64,000 bases of DNA, taken from assembly GCA_963763755.1 (NCBI GenBank), contig CAVXQE010000010.1:310001-374000 (forward strand). The letters run 5' to 3'. This document shows, piece by piece, positions 25,640-35,183 of this stretch (position 1 is its first letter; each line of letters starts with the position of its first letter). Both the position numbers and the translations under genes were made by a program. Source of the DNA: Gaiellasilicea sp963763755. GTDB taxonomy: Bacteria; Actinomycetota; Thermoleophilia; Gaiellales; Gaiellaceae. Under the pieces are notes generated by a model. That model ran no database searches. It saw only the letters and a list, made by a program, of their open reading frames with translations, and was not told where the DNA came from.

Positions 25640-26423
25640 GTGACCACGCAAGCAGAGACGGAGCGGGAGCTCCCGGGCACCGCTCCAGCGTTCCGGCGCG
25701 TCGTGCTGAAGCTCTCGGGCGAGGCGCTGATGGGAGAGCACGAGTACGGCATCGATCCGGCGACCGTCGATCTGCTCGCGCGCGAGATCGTGTCGGTGCA
25801 GACCGAAGGTCTCGAGCTCGCGATCGTCGTCGGCGGCGGCAACATCTACCGTGGCATGGCCGCGGCGGCCGACGGGATGGATCGCGCCACCGCGGACTAC
25901 GCAGGCATGCTCGCCACGGTCTTGAACGCCCTCGCGCTCCAGGACGCGCTCGAGCGCGCTCGGCGCCGACACGCGCGTTCTCTCCGCGCTCGAGGTCTCG
26001 GAGGTCGCGGAGCCCTACATTCGGCGTCGCGCGATGCGCCACCTCGAGAAGGGGCGGATCGTGATCTTCGCGGCCGGCACGGGCAACCCGTTCTTCACGA
26101 CGGACACCGCAGCCGCCCTGCGGGCGCTCGAGATCGGCGCCGAGGCGATCCTGATGGGCAAGAACGGTACGAAGGGTGTCTACGACGGCGACCCGCGCAC
26201 GGACCCCGACGCGACGTTCCTGCCCACCCTGACCCACCTCGAGGCGATCGAGCGCGGGCTCAGGGTGATGGACACGACCGCGCTCTCGCTCTGCATGGAG
26301 AACGGGCTGCCGATCCACGTCTTCGAGCTGGCCGAGGGGAACATCCTCCGAGTCGCACGAGGCCAGCGCGTGGGCACGATCATCTCCGAACTACACGCCA
26401 TGCCTGACAACAAGGAGAGCTGA
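25640..26423 (+). CDS. pyrH: UMP kinase (one frameshift)
   Basis: About 260 residues when corrected; phosphorylates UMP to UDP. Motifs: VVLKLSGEALMGE, VVGGGNIYRG, then after the break GTGNPFFTTDTAAALRA, AILMGKNGTKGVYDGDP and MDTTALSLCMENGLPI. The frame changes near 25958, where the expected LERLGADTRVLS is split by one extra G. pyrH is essential, so this is almost certainly a sequence error. Its stop overlaps the frr ATG. Classic tsf-pyrH-frr order. Confidence 0.93.
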
Positions 26424-26986
26424 TGCCGAGCATCGAGGAGTTCCTGGAGGACGCGAAGCGGCGGATGGACAAGTCGATCGAGATGACGCGCACCGAGTTC
26501 AACAGCGTCCGTACCGGCCGCGCCTCCGCAGCGCTTCTCGATCGGATCTCGATCGACTACTACGGGACTCCGACTCCGCTCAAGAACATGGCCACGATCG
26601 GTGCGCCCGAACCGCGCATGCTCACCGTGCAGCCGTTCGACCCGACGCAGATCAAGGCGATCGAGAAGGCGGTCATGGAGTCCGATCTCGGCCTCACGCC
26701 CTCGAACGACGGGAAGATCGTCCGTCTCCCGATTCCCCAGTTGACCGAGGAGCGCCGCAAGGAGCTCGTCAAGCTGGTCAGGCGCTACGGCGAGGACGGG
26801 AAGGTCGCGATCCGAAACGTCCGCCGCGACGTCCTGAAGCACCTCGAGGAGCTGGTCAAGAACGGCGAGGTCGGCGACGACGAGGAGCGGCGCGGGGAGG
26901 CCCAGGTGCAGAAGCTCACCGACGAGCACGTGGGCTCGATCGACGAGCTGATTCGTCACAAAGAGTCCGAGATCATGGAGGTATAG
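26423..26986 (+). CDS. frr: Ribosome recycling factor
   Basis: 187 residues, normal length. Three-helix bundle plus beta domain: RRMDKSIEMTRTEFNSVRTG (the RTGRAS core follows), YYGTPTPLKNMATIG, and the C-terminal helix pair RKELVKLVRRYGEDGKVAIR. It splits terminated ribosomes together with EF-G. ATG overlaps the pyrH stop. Confidence 0.96.
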   Translation: MPSIEEFLEDAKRRMDKSIEMTRTEFNSVRTGRASAALLDRISIDYYGTPTPLKNMATIGAPEPRMLTVQPFDPTQIKAIEKAVMESDLGLTPSNDGKIVRLPIPQLTEERRKELVKLVRRYGEDGKVAIRNVRRDVLKHLEELVKNGEVGDDEERRGEAQVQKLTDEHVGSIDELIRHKESEIMEV

Positions 26987-27039
26987 AGGTCGCCACCGAC
27001 CTCAAACCGACCGACCTCGCCCGCAGCGTCGCGATCATC

Positions 27040-27696
27040 ATGGATGGCAACGGCCGCTGGGCCGAGCGTCGCGGCCTGCCGGTCGCGGACGGGCATCGTG
27101 AGGGCACGCGCGCGCTCCGGCGCACCGTGGAGGCGGCGATCGACCTCGGCGTCGTGTCACTGGCGGTGTACGCCTTCTCGACCGAGAACTGGACGCGGCC
27201 GAACGATGAGGTCGAGGCGCTGATGGAGATCTTCGGCGAGACGATCGAGCGCGAGCTTCCCGATCTCGCGAAGCAGGGAGTGCGCACGCGCTTCATCGGC
27301 CGCCGAGACCGCGCACCCGACTGGCTCCAGGCGATGATGGCGGGGCTGGAGGCCGAGACGGCCACGAACGACCGACTGTCGCTGTGGATTGCCTTCGACT
27401 ACGGCGGCCGGGCCGAGCTGGTCGAGGCCACCCGCAGCCTGATCGAGTCCGGCGTCGCGCCGGCGGACGTCGACGAGGACGCGCTCGCAGCGCACCTCTA
27501 CGCGCCGGAGCTACCCGATCCAGACCTGCTGATCCGCACCTCGGGCGAGCTGCGGCTCTCGAACTTCCTCCTCTGGCAGCTCGCCTACGCGGAGCTCGTG
27601 TTCGTCGAGACGCTCTGGCCGGACTTCGGCGAGGCCGACCTCCGAAGCGCTCTGACGGACTACGCGAGCCGTCGCCGCCGATTCGGCGGCCGATGA
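27040..27696 (+). CDS. uppS: Isoprenyl transferase (undecaprenyl diphosphate synthase)
   Basis: cis-Prenyltransferase that makes the C55 lipid carrier from FPP and IPP. Motifs: MDGNGRWAERRGL (catalytic Asp in the first motif), FSTENWTRP, and RTSGELRLSNFLLWQLAYAE. The first ATG at 27040 is the M of the MDGNG motif itself, but the conserved residues continue upstream (ARSVAII before it) and the frame is open back past 26983. No ATG, GTG or TTG exists there, so the true start may be a rare codon or hidden by a base error. It ends overlapping cdsA (ATGA). Confidence 0.9.
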   Translation: MDGNGRWAERRGLPVADGHREGTRALRRTVEAAIDLGVVSLAVYAFSTENWTRPNDEVEALMEIFGETIERELPDLAKQGVRTRFIGRRDRAPDWLQAMMAGLEAETATNDRLSLWIAFDYGGRAELVEATRSLIESGVAPADVDEDALAAHLYAPELPDPDLLIRTSGELRLSNFLLWQLAYAELVFVETLWPDFGEADLRSALTDYASRRRRFGGR

Positions 27697-28490
27697 ACCA
27701 GTTCCTCTCACGCGTGCTGGTGACCGTCGTCGGCCTCCCGGTGGTGCTCGGGATCATCTATCTCGGCGGCTGGTGGCTGTTCGCGCTCGCGCTGTTCGCG
27801 GCGCTGGTCGCACTGCACGAGTTCTACGTGATGGCGCGCGCCCTGCGGCCGCTCGTCCTGGCCGGCTACGCGGGAGCGATCGCGACCCTGCTCGGAGCGC
27901 AGCTCGGCGGGCCGGAGTGGATGGTCGGTGGCTTCATGCTCACACTCGTACTCTCGTTCCTGCTGTACGGGATCGCGGAGACGCGCCAGACCGCCACTGT
28001 GACGATGAGCACGACGATCATGGGCACGGCGTGGATCGCACTCGGCCTCGGGCATCTGGTGCTCCTACGCGACTTTCCCGAGTACGGCCGGATCGCCGTC
28101 TTCGCGGTTCTGATCGCCGTTTTCGCGGACGACACCGCGGCGTACCTGGTCGGCCGCCTCATCGGGCGGCACAAGCTCGCGCCGTCGCTCTCGCCGGGAA
28201 AGACCTGGGAGGGGTTCGTCGCCGGCACGATCGCGGCCGTGGCGGCGTCGTTCTTCACGCTCTACGACGACCGTGACGAGTTCCTGTCGATCTGGCAGGC
28301 GGTGGCTCTCGGCCTTGCGATCGCGCTCGCGGGCGCCGCGGGAGATCTCTTCGAGTCGGCGCTCAAACGCGATCTCCAGGTGAAGGACTCAGGGCGGCTG
28401 TTGGGCGGTCATGGCGGCATGCTCGACCGGATCGACGCGCTGCTCTTCGCCTCGGTGGCCGCCTTCTACGTGGTCATCGCGCTGGCGTAG
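27693..28490 (+). CDS. cdsA: Phosphatidate cytidylyltransferase
   Basis: 265 residues, about seven to eight membrane segments. Makes CDP-diacylglycerol, the precursor used by PgsA (found at 45.5 kb). The family signature S-x-x-KR-x4-KD-x-G...HGG is seen as SALKRDLQVKDSGRLLGGHG, followed by MLDRIDALL. FADDTAAYLVGRLIGRH and LSPGKTWEGFVAG also match. Translationally coupled to uppS by ATGA. Confidence 0.95.
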   Translation: MNQFLSRVLVTVVGLPVVLGIIYLGGWWLFALALFAALVALHEFYVMARALRPLVLAGYAGAIATLLGAQLGGPEWMVGGFMLTLVLSFLLYGIAETRQTATVTMSTTIMGTAWIALGLGHLVLLRDFPEYGRIAVFAVLIAVFADDTAAYLVGRLIGRHKLAPSLSPGKTWEGFVAGTIAAVAASFFTLYDDRDEFLSIWQAVALGLAIALAGAAGDLFESALKRDLQVKDSGRLLGGHGGMLDRIDALLFASVAAFYVVIALA

Positions 28491-28498
28491 GGCACACT

Positions 28499-29581
28499 GT
28501 GCGCGTGAAGCGAGTCGCGCTGCTCGGCGCCACCGGCTCGATTGGCCGGCAGGCGATCGAGGTCGTGGAACGGAACCCGGAGCTTGAGTTGTGCGCTCTT
28601 GCGTCCGGCTCATCCGACCTCACTCGACTCGCTGCCGAGCACGACGTCGAGCAGATCCAGGTCGGAGGCGATCTCACGGAGCTCCTCGACGCGTGCGAAC
28701 CGGACGTCGTGCTGAACGCGGTCGTCGGCTTCGCCGGCGTCGGCGCAACGCTGTGGGCGCTCGAGCGCGGGGTCACACTCGCGCTCGCGAACAAGGAGAG
28801 CCTCGTCGCCGCCGGCGAGCTCGCGCTGGCCGCAAAGGAGCGGGGCGGAGGTCTGCTGCTGCCGGTCGACTCGGAGCACTCGGCCGTCTTTCAGTGCCTC
28901 GAGGGGCGAGCAGCGGACTCGGTCGATTCGCTGGTCCTGACCGCCTCGGGCGGTCCGTTCCGCGGCCGCACGCGCACCGATCTGACAACGGTCGGCGTCG
29001 AGGACGCGCTCGCGCACCCGACCTGGAGCATGGGCCCGAAGATCACCGTCGACTCGGCCACGCTGGCCAACAAGGGCCTCGAGCTGATCGAAGCGCACTT
29101 CCTCTTCGGCGTTCCCTACGACCGGATCGAAGTCGTCGTGCACCCGAGCTCGATCGTCCACTCGCTGGTTCGGTTTCGTGACGGCGCGGCCTTGGCGCAC
29201 CTCGGGTACCCGGACATGACCGTTCCGATCTCGTACGCGCTGACCTATCCGGAGCGCGCGGCGACCGAGGTTCCACAGCTCGACCTCGCGAGCGGGCTGA
29301 CGCTCGAGTTCTCCGCGCCCGATCTCGCGACATTCCCGCTGCTGGCTCTCGCCCGCCGCGCGGGTGAGCTCGGCGGCACGTACCCGTGCGCATTCAACGC
29401 CGCAAACGAGGTCGCCGTCGCCGCGTTCCTCGACGGGAAGCTGCCCTTCCTCGGTATCGCCGAAGTCGTGGAGGACGCGCTGGCCGCGGCAGACGGAGGC
29501 GCGGCGCAGGACCTGGCCGAGCTCGTCGAGGCCGATGCCGAGGCGCGCAGGCTCGCCGGGAGCGGGGTGCCCGTCGCATGA
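28499..29581 (+). CDS. dxr: 1-deoxy-D-xylulose 5-phosphate reductoisomerase
   Basis: 360 residues, NADPH-dependent second step of the MEP isoprenoid pathway. The nucleotide-binding start is GATGSIGRQAIEVV. ANKESLV, PVDSEHSAVFQC (metal and substrate site), LTASGGPFRG and WSMGPKITVDSATLANKGLE are all intact. GTG 28499; an in-frame GTG six bases later is equally possible. Together with ispG downstream it shows isoprenoids are made by the MEP route. Confidence 0.95.
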   Translation: MRVKRVALLGATGSIGRQAIEVVERNPELELCALASGSSDLTRLAAEHDVEQIQVGGDLTELLDACEPDVVLNAVVGFAGVGATLWALERGVTLALANKESLVAAGELALAAKERGGGLLLPVDSEHSAVFQCLEGRAADSVDSLVLTASGGPFRGRTRTDLTTVGVEDALAHPTWSMGPKITVDSATLANKGLELIEAHFLFGVPYDRIEVVVHPSSIVHSLVRFRDGAALAHLGYPDMTVPISYALTYPERAATEVPQLDLASGLTLEFSAPDLATFPLLALARRAGELGGTYPCAFNAANEVAVAAFLDGKLPFLGIAEVVEDALAAADGGAAQDLAELVEADAEARRLAGSGVPVA

Positions 29582-30789
29582 GCATTTTCATCTCGATCCT
29601 CGGACTTGGCTTTCTGATCCTGATCCACGAGGCCGGCCACTTCTTCGTCGCCCGCGGGGTGGGGATGAATCCGCGCAAGTTCTATCTGGGCTTCCCGCCG
29701 GCGATCGTGAAGACGAACCGCAACGGAATCGAGTACGGCGTCGGCGCGGTCCCGCTCGGCGGCTACGTCAAGATCCCCGGCATGCATCGCCCCGCGGCGG
29801 GCGATCTGGACCTCCACTTCGGCCGTGCGGTCGAGGAACAGCCGTCACTCCGCCGTCCGGTGGAGCTGCTGCGCGAGCGCCTCGAGGAGAGCGACTACAC
29901 GGGTGCGCGAGACGCCGTCACCAACCTTGCCGAGGCGATGCAAGGGGCCCAGCTGTCCGCTGCGGCCGCCAAGGCAGCCGAGCGCGGGCTCACCGACGTC
30001 GACGATGCTCTCGCGCCGGACGCCTACTGGCGCGCGAAGACCTGGAAGCGTGTCGCGGTGATCTTCGCCGGGCCGGGCGCGAATCTCCTCCTGGCCGTCG
30101 TCCTCTTCGCGGTGCTGTTCATGGCCGGTGGCGGCCAGGCCACCCGCACGGTCGACGAGGTCGTCGTCAAGACGCCCGCGGCCGCGATGGGCCTGCAGAG
30201 CGGGGACAAGATCCTCGCGATCAACGGGAAGCCGGTTGCTCCCGACGAGATCGCTCGCGTCATCTCCACCTCCAACGGCCGCCCCCTCGTGGTCACGGTG
30301 GAACGCGACGGCGGCACGGTCCGGCTCGGGCCGACCAGGCCGGAGAAGACCGACGGCAGCTACCGCCTCGGCTTTGTGCTCGCCGGTGAAGGACTGGGGC
30401 CGGTCGACTCGACCTGGCAGGCGATCCGAGTGACCGGGATCATCACCAAGGAGATCGGGGCGTCGTTGAGCCGGATCGTCACGGGTGACGGGCGCAAGGA
30501 GATCTCGAGCCCGGTTGGGATCGTGCAGGGCTCCTCGCAGGCGGTCGACCAGGGCTACGACACGTATCTGTGGGTGCTCGGGCTGATCAGCCTCTCACTG
30601 GCCCTCCTGAACCTCCTGCCGCTGCTGCCGCTCGACGGCGGCCACATCGCGTTCTCGATCGTGGAGGGGATTCGCGGCAAGGCGGTGACGCGGGAGGTCT
30701 ACGAGCGCGTCTCGGCGATCGGGATCGCAGTCGTCCTGCTTCTCTTCTTCATCGGCCTCTCGAACGACATCGGCCGCTTGGGCAACTAG
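29578..30789 (+). CDS. rseP: Site-2 intramembrane zinc metalloprotease RseP
   Basis: 403 residues. Zinc site HEAGH in the first transmembrane segment (residues ~18-22) and LDGGH near the end (the third ligand). A PDZ domain lies around residues 195-270 (PAAAMGLQSGDKILAINGKP). Between the first segment and the next there is a ~70-residue charged helical insertion (from about residue 80) absent from E. coli RseP but common in Actinobacteria. It cuts anti-sigma or signal-peptide remnants in the membrane. Starts by ATGA coupling to dxr. Confidence 0.93.
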   Translation: MSIFISILGLGFLILIHEAGHFFVARGVGMNPRKFYLGFPPAIVKTNRNGIEYGVGAVPLGGYVKIPGMHRPAAGDLDLHFGRAVEEQPSLRRPVELLRERLEESDYTGARDAVTNLAEAMQGAQLSAAAAKAAERGLTDVDDALAPDAYWRAKTWKRVAVIFAGPGANLLLAVVLFAVLFMAGGGQATRTVDEVVVKTPAAAMGLQSGDKILAINGKPVAPDEIARVISTSNGRPLVVTVERDGGTVRLGPTRPEKTDGSYRLGFVLAGEGLGPVDSTWQAIRVTGIITKEIGASLSRIVTGDGRKEISSPVGIVQGSSQAVDQGYDTYLWVLGLISLSLALLNLLPLLPLDGGHIAFSIVEGIRGKAVTREVYERVSAIGIAVVLLLFFIGLSNDIGRLGN

Positions 30790-30808
30790 CCCGGGGTACC
30801 CTTCGGGC

Positions 30809-31944
30809 ATGGCCTCGGACGTCCAGATCAAGGTTGGGAACGTCCCGATCGGCGGCGGTGCGCCGGTCGTCGTCCAGTCGATGACGCTGACTACGACGCA
30901 CGACGTCGAGGCGACCACCGCACAGATCGCCGCACTCGTCTCGGCCGGCTGCGAGATCGTCCGCTGCGCCGTTCCGAAGAACGAGGACGCCGATGCCCTC
31001 GCGCGGATCGTTCGCTTCAGCCCGATCCCCGTCATCGCCGACATCCACTTCAACGCCAGCCTCGCGCTGAAGGCGATCGACGCCGGTGTCGCCGCCGTGC
31101 GCATCAACCCGGGCAACATCGGTGGGCCGGACAAGGTCGAGCTCGTGGTCAACGCCGCGAAGAAGGCCGGGATCCCGATGCGGATCGGCGCGAACTCCGG
31201 CTCGCTGCCGAAGCATCTTCAGGATCTGGCGCAGGTCGACCAGGCCGAGGCGCTCGTGGCGGCGGCGATCGAAGAGGTCGAGTTGCTGGAGAAGCTCGAC
31301 TACCGCGACTTCAAGATCTCGGTCAAGTCGACGCACGTGCCCGACGATGATCCGGGCCTACCGGATGCTCGCCGGCAAAGGTCCCCTATCCGCTCCACCT
31401 CGGCGTCACCGAGGCTGGGACGCCGTTCTCGGGCTCGATCAAGAGCGCGGTCGGCATGGGAGCCCTCCTGGCAGACGGCATCGGCGACACGATCCGCGTC
31501 TCCCTCACGGCCGACCCGGTCAAGGAGGTCGAGACGTGCTGGGAGATCCTGAAGGCGCTCGGACTCCGCGAGCGCGGCCCGGTGATGATCTCGTGCCCCT
31601 CGTGCGGCCGCGACAACGTCGGCGTCGAGAAGCTCGCGGTGGTCGTCGAGGACCGGCTGAAGGCCTACCCGCAGGCATTCGAGGTCGCCGTCATGGGCTG
31701 CGCCGTGAACGGACCGGGGGAGGCCGGGGACGCCGACTTCGGGATTGCGGGAGGCCGCGACGTCGGCTTCATCTACTCCCACGGCCGCGTGCTCAAGAAG
31801 GTGAGCTCCGACATCCTGATCGACGAGCTCTTCTTCGAGATCGACCGCTGGATCGAGGCCGGCATGCAGCGCCCGAAGCGCCTGAAGATGGCAAAGCCCG
31901 CCGCGCTGGCGATGGCCGAAGCCTCGCTCATTCCCCTCGACTGA
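30809..31944 (+). CDS. ispG: 4-hydroxy-3-methylbut-2-enyl-diphosphate synthase (two frameshifts)
   Basis: About 377 residues when corrected. Fe-S enzyme of the MEP pathway. TIM-barrel part: VVVQSMTLTTTHDVEATTAQ, VIADIHFNASLAL, RINPGNIGG, MRIGANSGSLPKH. Cluster part: SCPSCGRDNVG (two Cys) and MGCAVNGPGEAGDADFG (third Cys). Breaks near 31340 (after STHV) and 31379 (at the AGKVPYPLHLG stretch) each equal one extra base. dxr-rseP-ispG is the usual order. Confidence 0.93.
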
Positions 31945-31950
31945 TCTATT

Positions 31951-32043
31951 GCAGCGGCGCCGATCCTTCGGATCGGCTGCGGGCATCCGCGGGAGCGGAT
32001 GCCCGCCCGCGCGAAGACCCCTGAAGGGCCGCCTCCGGCGGCC
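31951..32043. terminator. Three tandem hairpins between ispG and proS
   Basis: Hairpin 1: CCGATCC-TTC-GGATCGG (31960-31976). Hairpin 2: GCGGGCATCCGC-GGGA-GCGGATGCCCGC (31979-32006), a perfect 12-bp stem. Hairpin 3: GGCCGCC-TCC-GGCGGCC (32027-32043). There is no T-run. They may act as terminators or mRNA stabilisers at the end of the pyrH-ispG run, or as the leader of proS. I see no T-box or riboswitch core. Confidence 0.6.
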
Positions 32044-32065
32044 GCCGTTTCACTAACCTCTCGCG

Positions 32066-33751
32066 ATGATCTCTCGCGCCTCGAAGCTCCACCTCCCGAC
32101 CCTGCGCGACGCGCCGGCCGACGCCGAGGCGCTCTCGCACAAGCTGCTCGTGCGCGGAGGCTTCATCCGCCAGCTGAGCGCGGGCCTGTGGACGTTCCTG
32201 CCGCTCGGCTGGCGCGTCCACCGGAAAGTCGAGCAGGTGATCCGCGAGGAGCTGGCCGCAATCGGTGCGCAGGAGATGTTCGCGCCGGTGCTGACACCGG
32301 CCGAGCTGTGGATCAAGTCCGGCCGCTACGGGATCCCGGAGCTCTTCAAGCTCCAGGACCGCAACGGTCGTGACTACGTCCTTCCGCTCACGCACGAGGA
32401 GACGTTCGCCTTCCACGCGGTGGAGCTCCAGAGCTACCGGCAGCTGCCGCAGTCCTGGTACCACTTCCAGACGAAGGACCGCGACGAGCCGCGTCCCAGA
32501 GGCGGCCTGCTCCGCGTCCGCGAGTTCGTGATGAAGGACTCGTACTCGTTCGACCGGGACGAGGCCGGCCTCGACGTCAGCTTCCAGGCGCACAAGGGTG
32601 CGTACGAGCGGATCTTCGAGCGCTGCGGTCTCGAGACGCGTGGCGTCCCGGCGGAGAGCGGGATGATGGGTGGCAAGGAGTCGCTGGACTACCTCGCGCC
32701 CTCCGGATCGGGCGAGAACACGCTCGTGACGTGCGAGAACGGTGACTATGCGGCCGATCTCGAGATCGCGTTGGCCGTTCCGCGCCCGCCCGAGTTCCCC
32801 GAGCGGCTCGACGCTCCGACAGAGGTCGAGACGCCGGACACCCGCACCTGCGAGGCGCTCGCGGAGCTCCTCTCGATCGATCTCGCAGCGACGACGAAGG
32901 CGATGCCGGTCGTCAAGGACGACGGCACGCTCGTGCTCGCGCTCCTCCGCGGTGACGACCGCCTCGAGGAGGCCAAGCTTCAGGCGGTGCTCGGCTCAGA
33001 CTTTCGCCCGGCGACCGACGACGAGATCGTGGCGGGCTTCGGCGCGGAGGGCGGCTCGCTCGGGCCGGTCGGCTTCAAGGGGCCGATCGTCGCCGACGAG
33101 ACGCTCCGCGAGGGCCAGTTCGTCGCCGGCGCGAACCGGACCGGGTGGCACCTGCGCGGCGTGGAGGCGGGGCGGGACTATCAGCCGGAGTTCGCGGACA
33201 TCCGGCAGCCGAAGGAGGGCGACGCGTGCCCCGAGTGCGGCGGCCGGCTCGGCTTCCAGATCGCGATCGAGGTCGGCCACATCTTCAAGCTCGGCAGCCG
33301 CTACTCGGAGGCGTTCGGCGCCAGGTACCTGGACGAGGACGGGGTCGAGAAGCCGATCGTGATGGGCTCGTACGGGATCGGGCCCGGCCGGGTGCTCGCG
33401 GCTGCGGTCGAGCAGCACGGGGACGAGGACGACGGGATGCTCTGGCCGAAGGAGATCGCGCCGTACGACGTCCACATCGTCGTGCTGGGGTGGGACAACC
33501 CCGAGCTCGTCGCTGTCGGCGAGCAGGTCGCCGAGAGCCTTTCGGCCGAGGGGTTGGACGTTCTGCTCGACGACCGCGAGCTGCGCCCGGGCGAGAAGTT
33601 CGCCGACGCCGACCTGATCGGGTGCCCCCTCCGCGTCACCGTCGGCAAGAAGACCCTCGAGGACGGAGCCGTCGACCTCAGGGACCGGACAACCGGCGAC
33701 GAATCCCGGGTCGCGGGTTTGGAGATCGCAAAACGGGTACTCGGGAAGTGA
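32066..33751 (+). CDS. proS: Prolyl-tRNA synthetase (bacterial type with editing insertion)
   Basis: 561 residues, class II synthetase. Catalytic core: LSAGLWTFLPLGWRVHRKVE, PLTHEETFA and the KDSYSFDRDEAGLD region. The ~180-residue YbaK-like editing insertion (mis-acylated Ala removal) runs from about residue 225 to 400. The core resumes at EVGHIFKLGSRYSEAF and the C-terminal anticodon domain ends EIAKRVLGK. Length and layout are normal. The stop overlaps the next gene's ATG. A tRNA-Pro gene lies 3 kb downstream. Confidence 0.95.
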   Translation: MISRASKLHLPTLRDAPADAEALSHKLLVRGGFIRQLSAGLWTFLPLGWRVHRKVEQVIREELAAIGAQEMFAPVLTPAELWIKSGRYGIPELFKLQDRNGRDYVLPLTHEETFAFHAVELQSYRQLPQSWYHFQTKDRDEPRPRGGLLRVREFVMKDSYSFDRDEAGLDVSFQAHKGAYERIFERCGLETRGVPAESGMMGGKESLDYLAPSGSGENTLVTCENGDYAADLEIALAVPRPPEFPERLDAPTEVETPDTRTCEALAELLSIDLAATTKAMPVVKDDGTLVLALLRGDDRLEEAKLQAVLGSDFRPATDDEIVAGFGAEGGSLGPVGFKGPIVADETLREGQFVAGANRTGWHLRGVEAGRDYQPEFADIRQPKEGDACPECGGRLGFQIAIEVGHIFKLGSRYSEAFGARYLDEDGVEKPIVMGSYGIGPGRVLAAAVEQHGDEDDGMLWPKEIAPYDVHIVVLGWDNPELVAVGEQVAESLSAEGLDVLLDDRELRPGEKFADADLIGCPLRVTVGKKTLEDGAVDLRDRTTGDESRVAGLEIAKRVLGK

Positions 33752-34050
33752 TGCCGCGAAAGCGTAAATACAGCGACGAGGAGTTCGGCGCGACGATCGA
33801 GCGCCTGATGGCCGACACCGGACTCACCTACAGAGGGCTCGCCGCCAAGACCGGTCTGTCGGCCGGATACCTCAACCACCTCGTGCACGGCAACCGGCCT
33901 GTGCCCTCGAAGGACGTCGTCGTCCGGCTCGCGGATGCGCTCGGCGTGGAGCCGGAGCACTTTCGCGAGTATCGCCTGCGAGTCATCGCCGACCGGCTCG
34001 AAGAGATGCCCGAGCTCGTCGACCGGCTCTACCGCAGGCTCGCGAGCTAG
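33751..34050 (+). CDS. XRE-family helix-turn-helix regulator
   Basis: 99 residues. A single HTH_XRE domain (ERLMADTGLTYRGLAAKTGL, then SAGYLNHLVHGNRPVPS and VVRLADALGVEPEHFREYR) fills most of the protein, with a short C-terminal helix. ATG overlaps the proS stop (TGATG), so it is co-translated with proS. Its target is unknown. Its basic N-terminus (MPRKRKYSDEE) fits DNA binding. Confidence 0.85.
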   Translation: MPRKRKYSDEEFGATIERLMADTGLTYRGLAAKTGLSAGYLNHLVHGNRPVPSKDVVVRLADALGVEPEHFREYRLRVIADRLEEMPELVDRLYRRLAS

Positions 34051-34058
34051 CCCGGTGG

Positions 34059-35134
34059 CCGCCGGTCGAGCCGCGCCGGCTCGGTCCGACGCGGGTCTGC
34101 TCGCCTTCGCCGGAACGGGTGGAGTCGCTGGCCGGAGGCGGTGCGCCGGTCGAACGGATGCGCGCGACCTTGCTCAACAGGTCAAACCAGAACGGAGCAC
34201 CAAGCATCACAGCGCCGATCGTCAGCGCGAGTCCGATGATCTTTGCGAGCAACGCCAGCGAGTCGTTCGGGATCTGGGTCGACCCGTCACCGAATCGAGA
34301 GCTTCCAGCCGAGAGGAACGTCGAGATCCTTGACCGCATGCGTCGACTTCGATGTCGGCGGCTGGTCGCCGTGCGCCGCGGCCTCGGCCCTCTGACCACG
34401 ATCGCCGCACGCGTGGCGTCGTCTCGCCAGAGCACGCGTCCGGTCGTCAGCGTGTCCGCGTTCAGGAGAACAGATCAACGATGGTCGCGATCACGAAGAG
34501 GATCAACTGGACCTTGCGCTTGTACCAGCCGGAGACGCGCTCCATCGAGTCGTCGAACCAGCTGTTCGGCTGCATGCTGGAATTGCTGCAGCGTCGCTCG
34601 CTGGTCGAGCGGTAGAGAGCCAGCATTGCTTCCGACAGCTGCTCGTTCGGAAGGGCGGCAAGAGTGCGTCTCGAGGCCCATCGGTGGCTGCCTTCGACCC
34701 GAGCGCGGGCAGCCTGGCCTCCTCTTCCGAATCGTCTTTCGAATCGGCATCTTTGAGCTTGGTTTCGGCGTCTCGAGCGAGGTCGGTGAGTGCGGCGACG
34801 AACGTCCTTGAAGGCAGGTACGAGGGGTATGGAGGCTTCCGCCACCAGGCTTGGCCTTCTTCCGTCGGGTCGATCAGGGTCGGGCTTGCGTCCCGGCCGG
34901 ATCAAGCCTTGCACGAGCGGATGGCCGTAGAAGCGCTTCTTGGCGATCTCGACCCCGGCATCGGTCGTCGCCGGGACGGCGCTCAACAAGTTGAGGATGC
35001 CCGTGTGGAGCAGACGCGCACGCAGACCAACGGTCGGTCGAGATGCTCTCGTTGATCGTCGAGCAGACGAACGAGAGCAGCACATAGATAAAGACCAACC
35101 CGATCGCCACGTCGAGTGCCGGCATGTCAGGCAT
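34059..35134 (-). pseudogene. Membrane protein gene broken into several frames
   Basis: Coding-like pieces in all three minus-strand frames line up as one protein. The N-terminal part from ATG 35134 reads VAIGLVFIYVLLSFVCSTIN (a membrane segment). The middle has LLHTGILNLLSAVP and VQGLIRPGRKPDP, then LAALPNEQLSEAMLALYRST and WYKRKVQLILFVIATIVDLF. The C-terminal part has IIGLALTIGAVMLGAPFWFD. The layout resembles a widespread family of uncharacterised membrane proteins beginning LDVAIGLxFxYxLLSxxCS. At least four to five frame changes are needed. Given the many +1 errors nearby it may be intact in reality; true decay cannot be excluded. Confidence 0.55.
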
Positions 35135-35183
35135 GCGGCAGACGCTACAAGCGATCGCGGATCGACCGTCAGAGCTGGGACGA

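Noticed and set aside
25955..25965. Programmed frameshifting in pyrH, ispG and others
   Set aside because: No slippery site or pseudoknot is common to the break points, the genes are not known to use recoding, and the breaks are spread over many unrelated genes.
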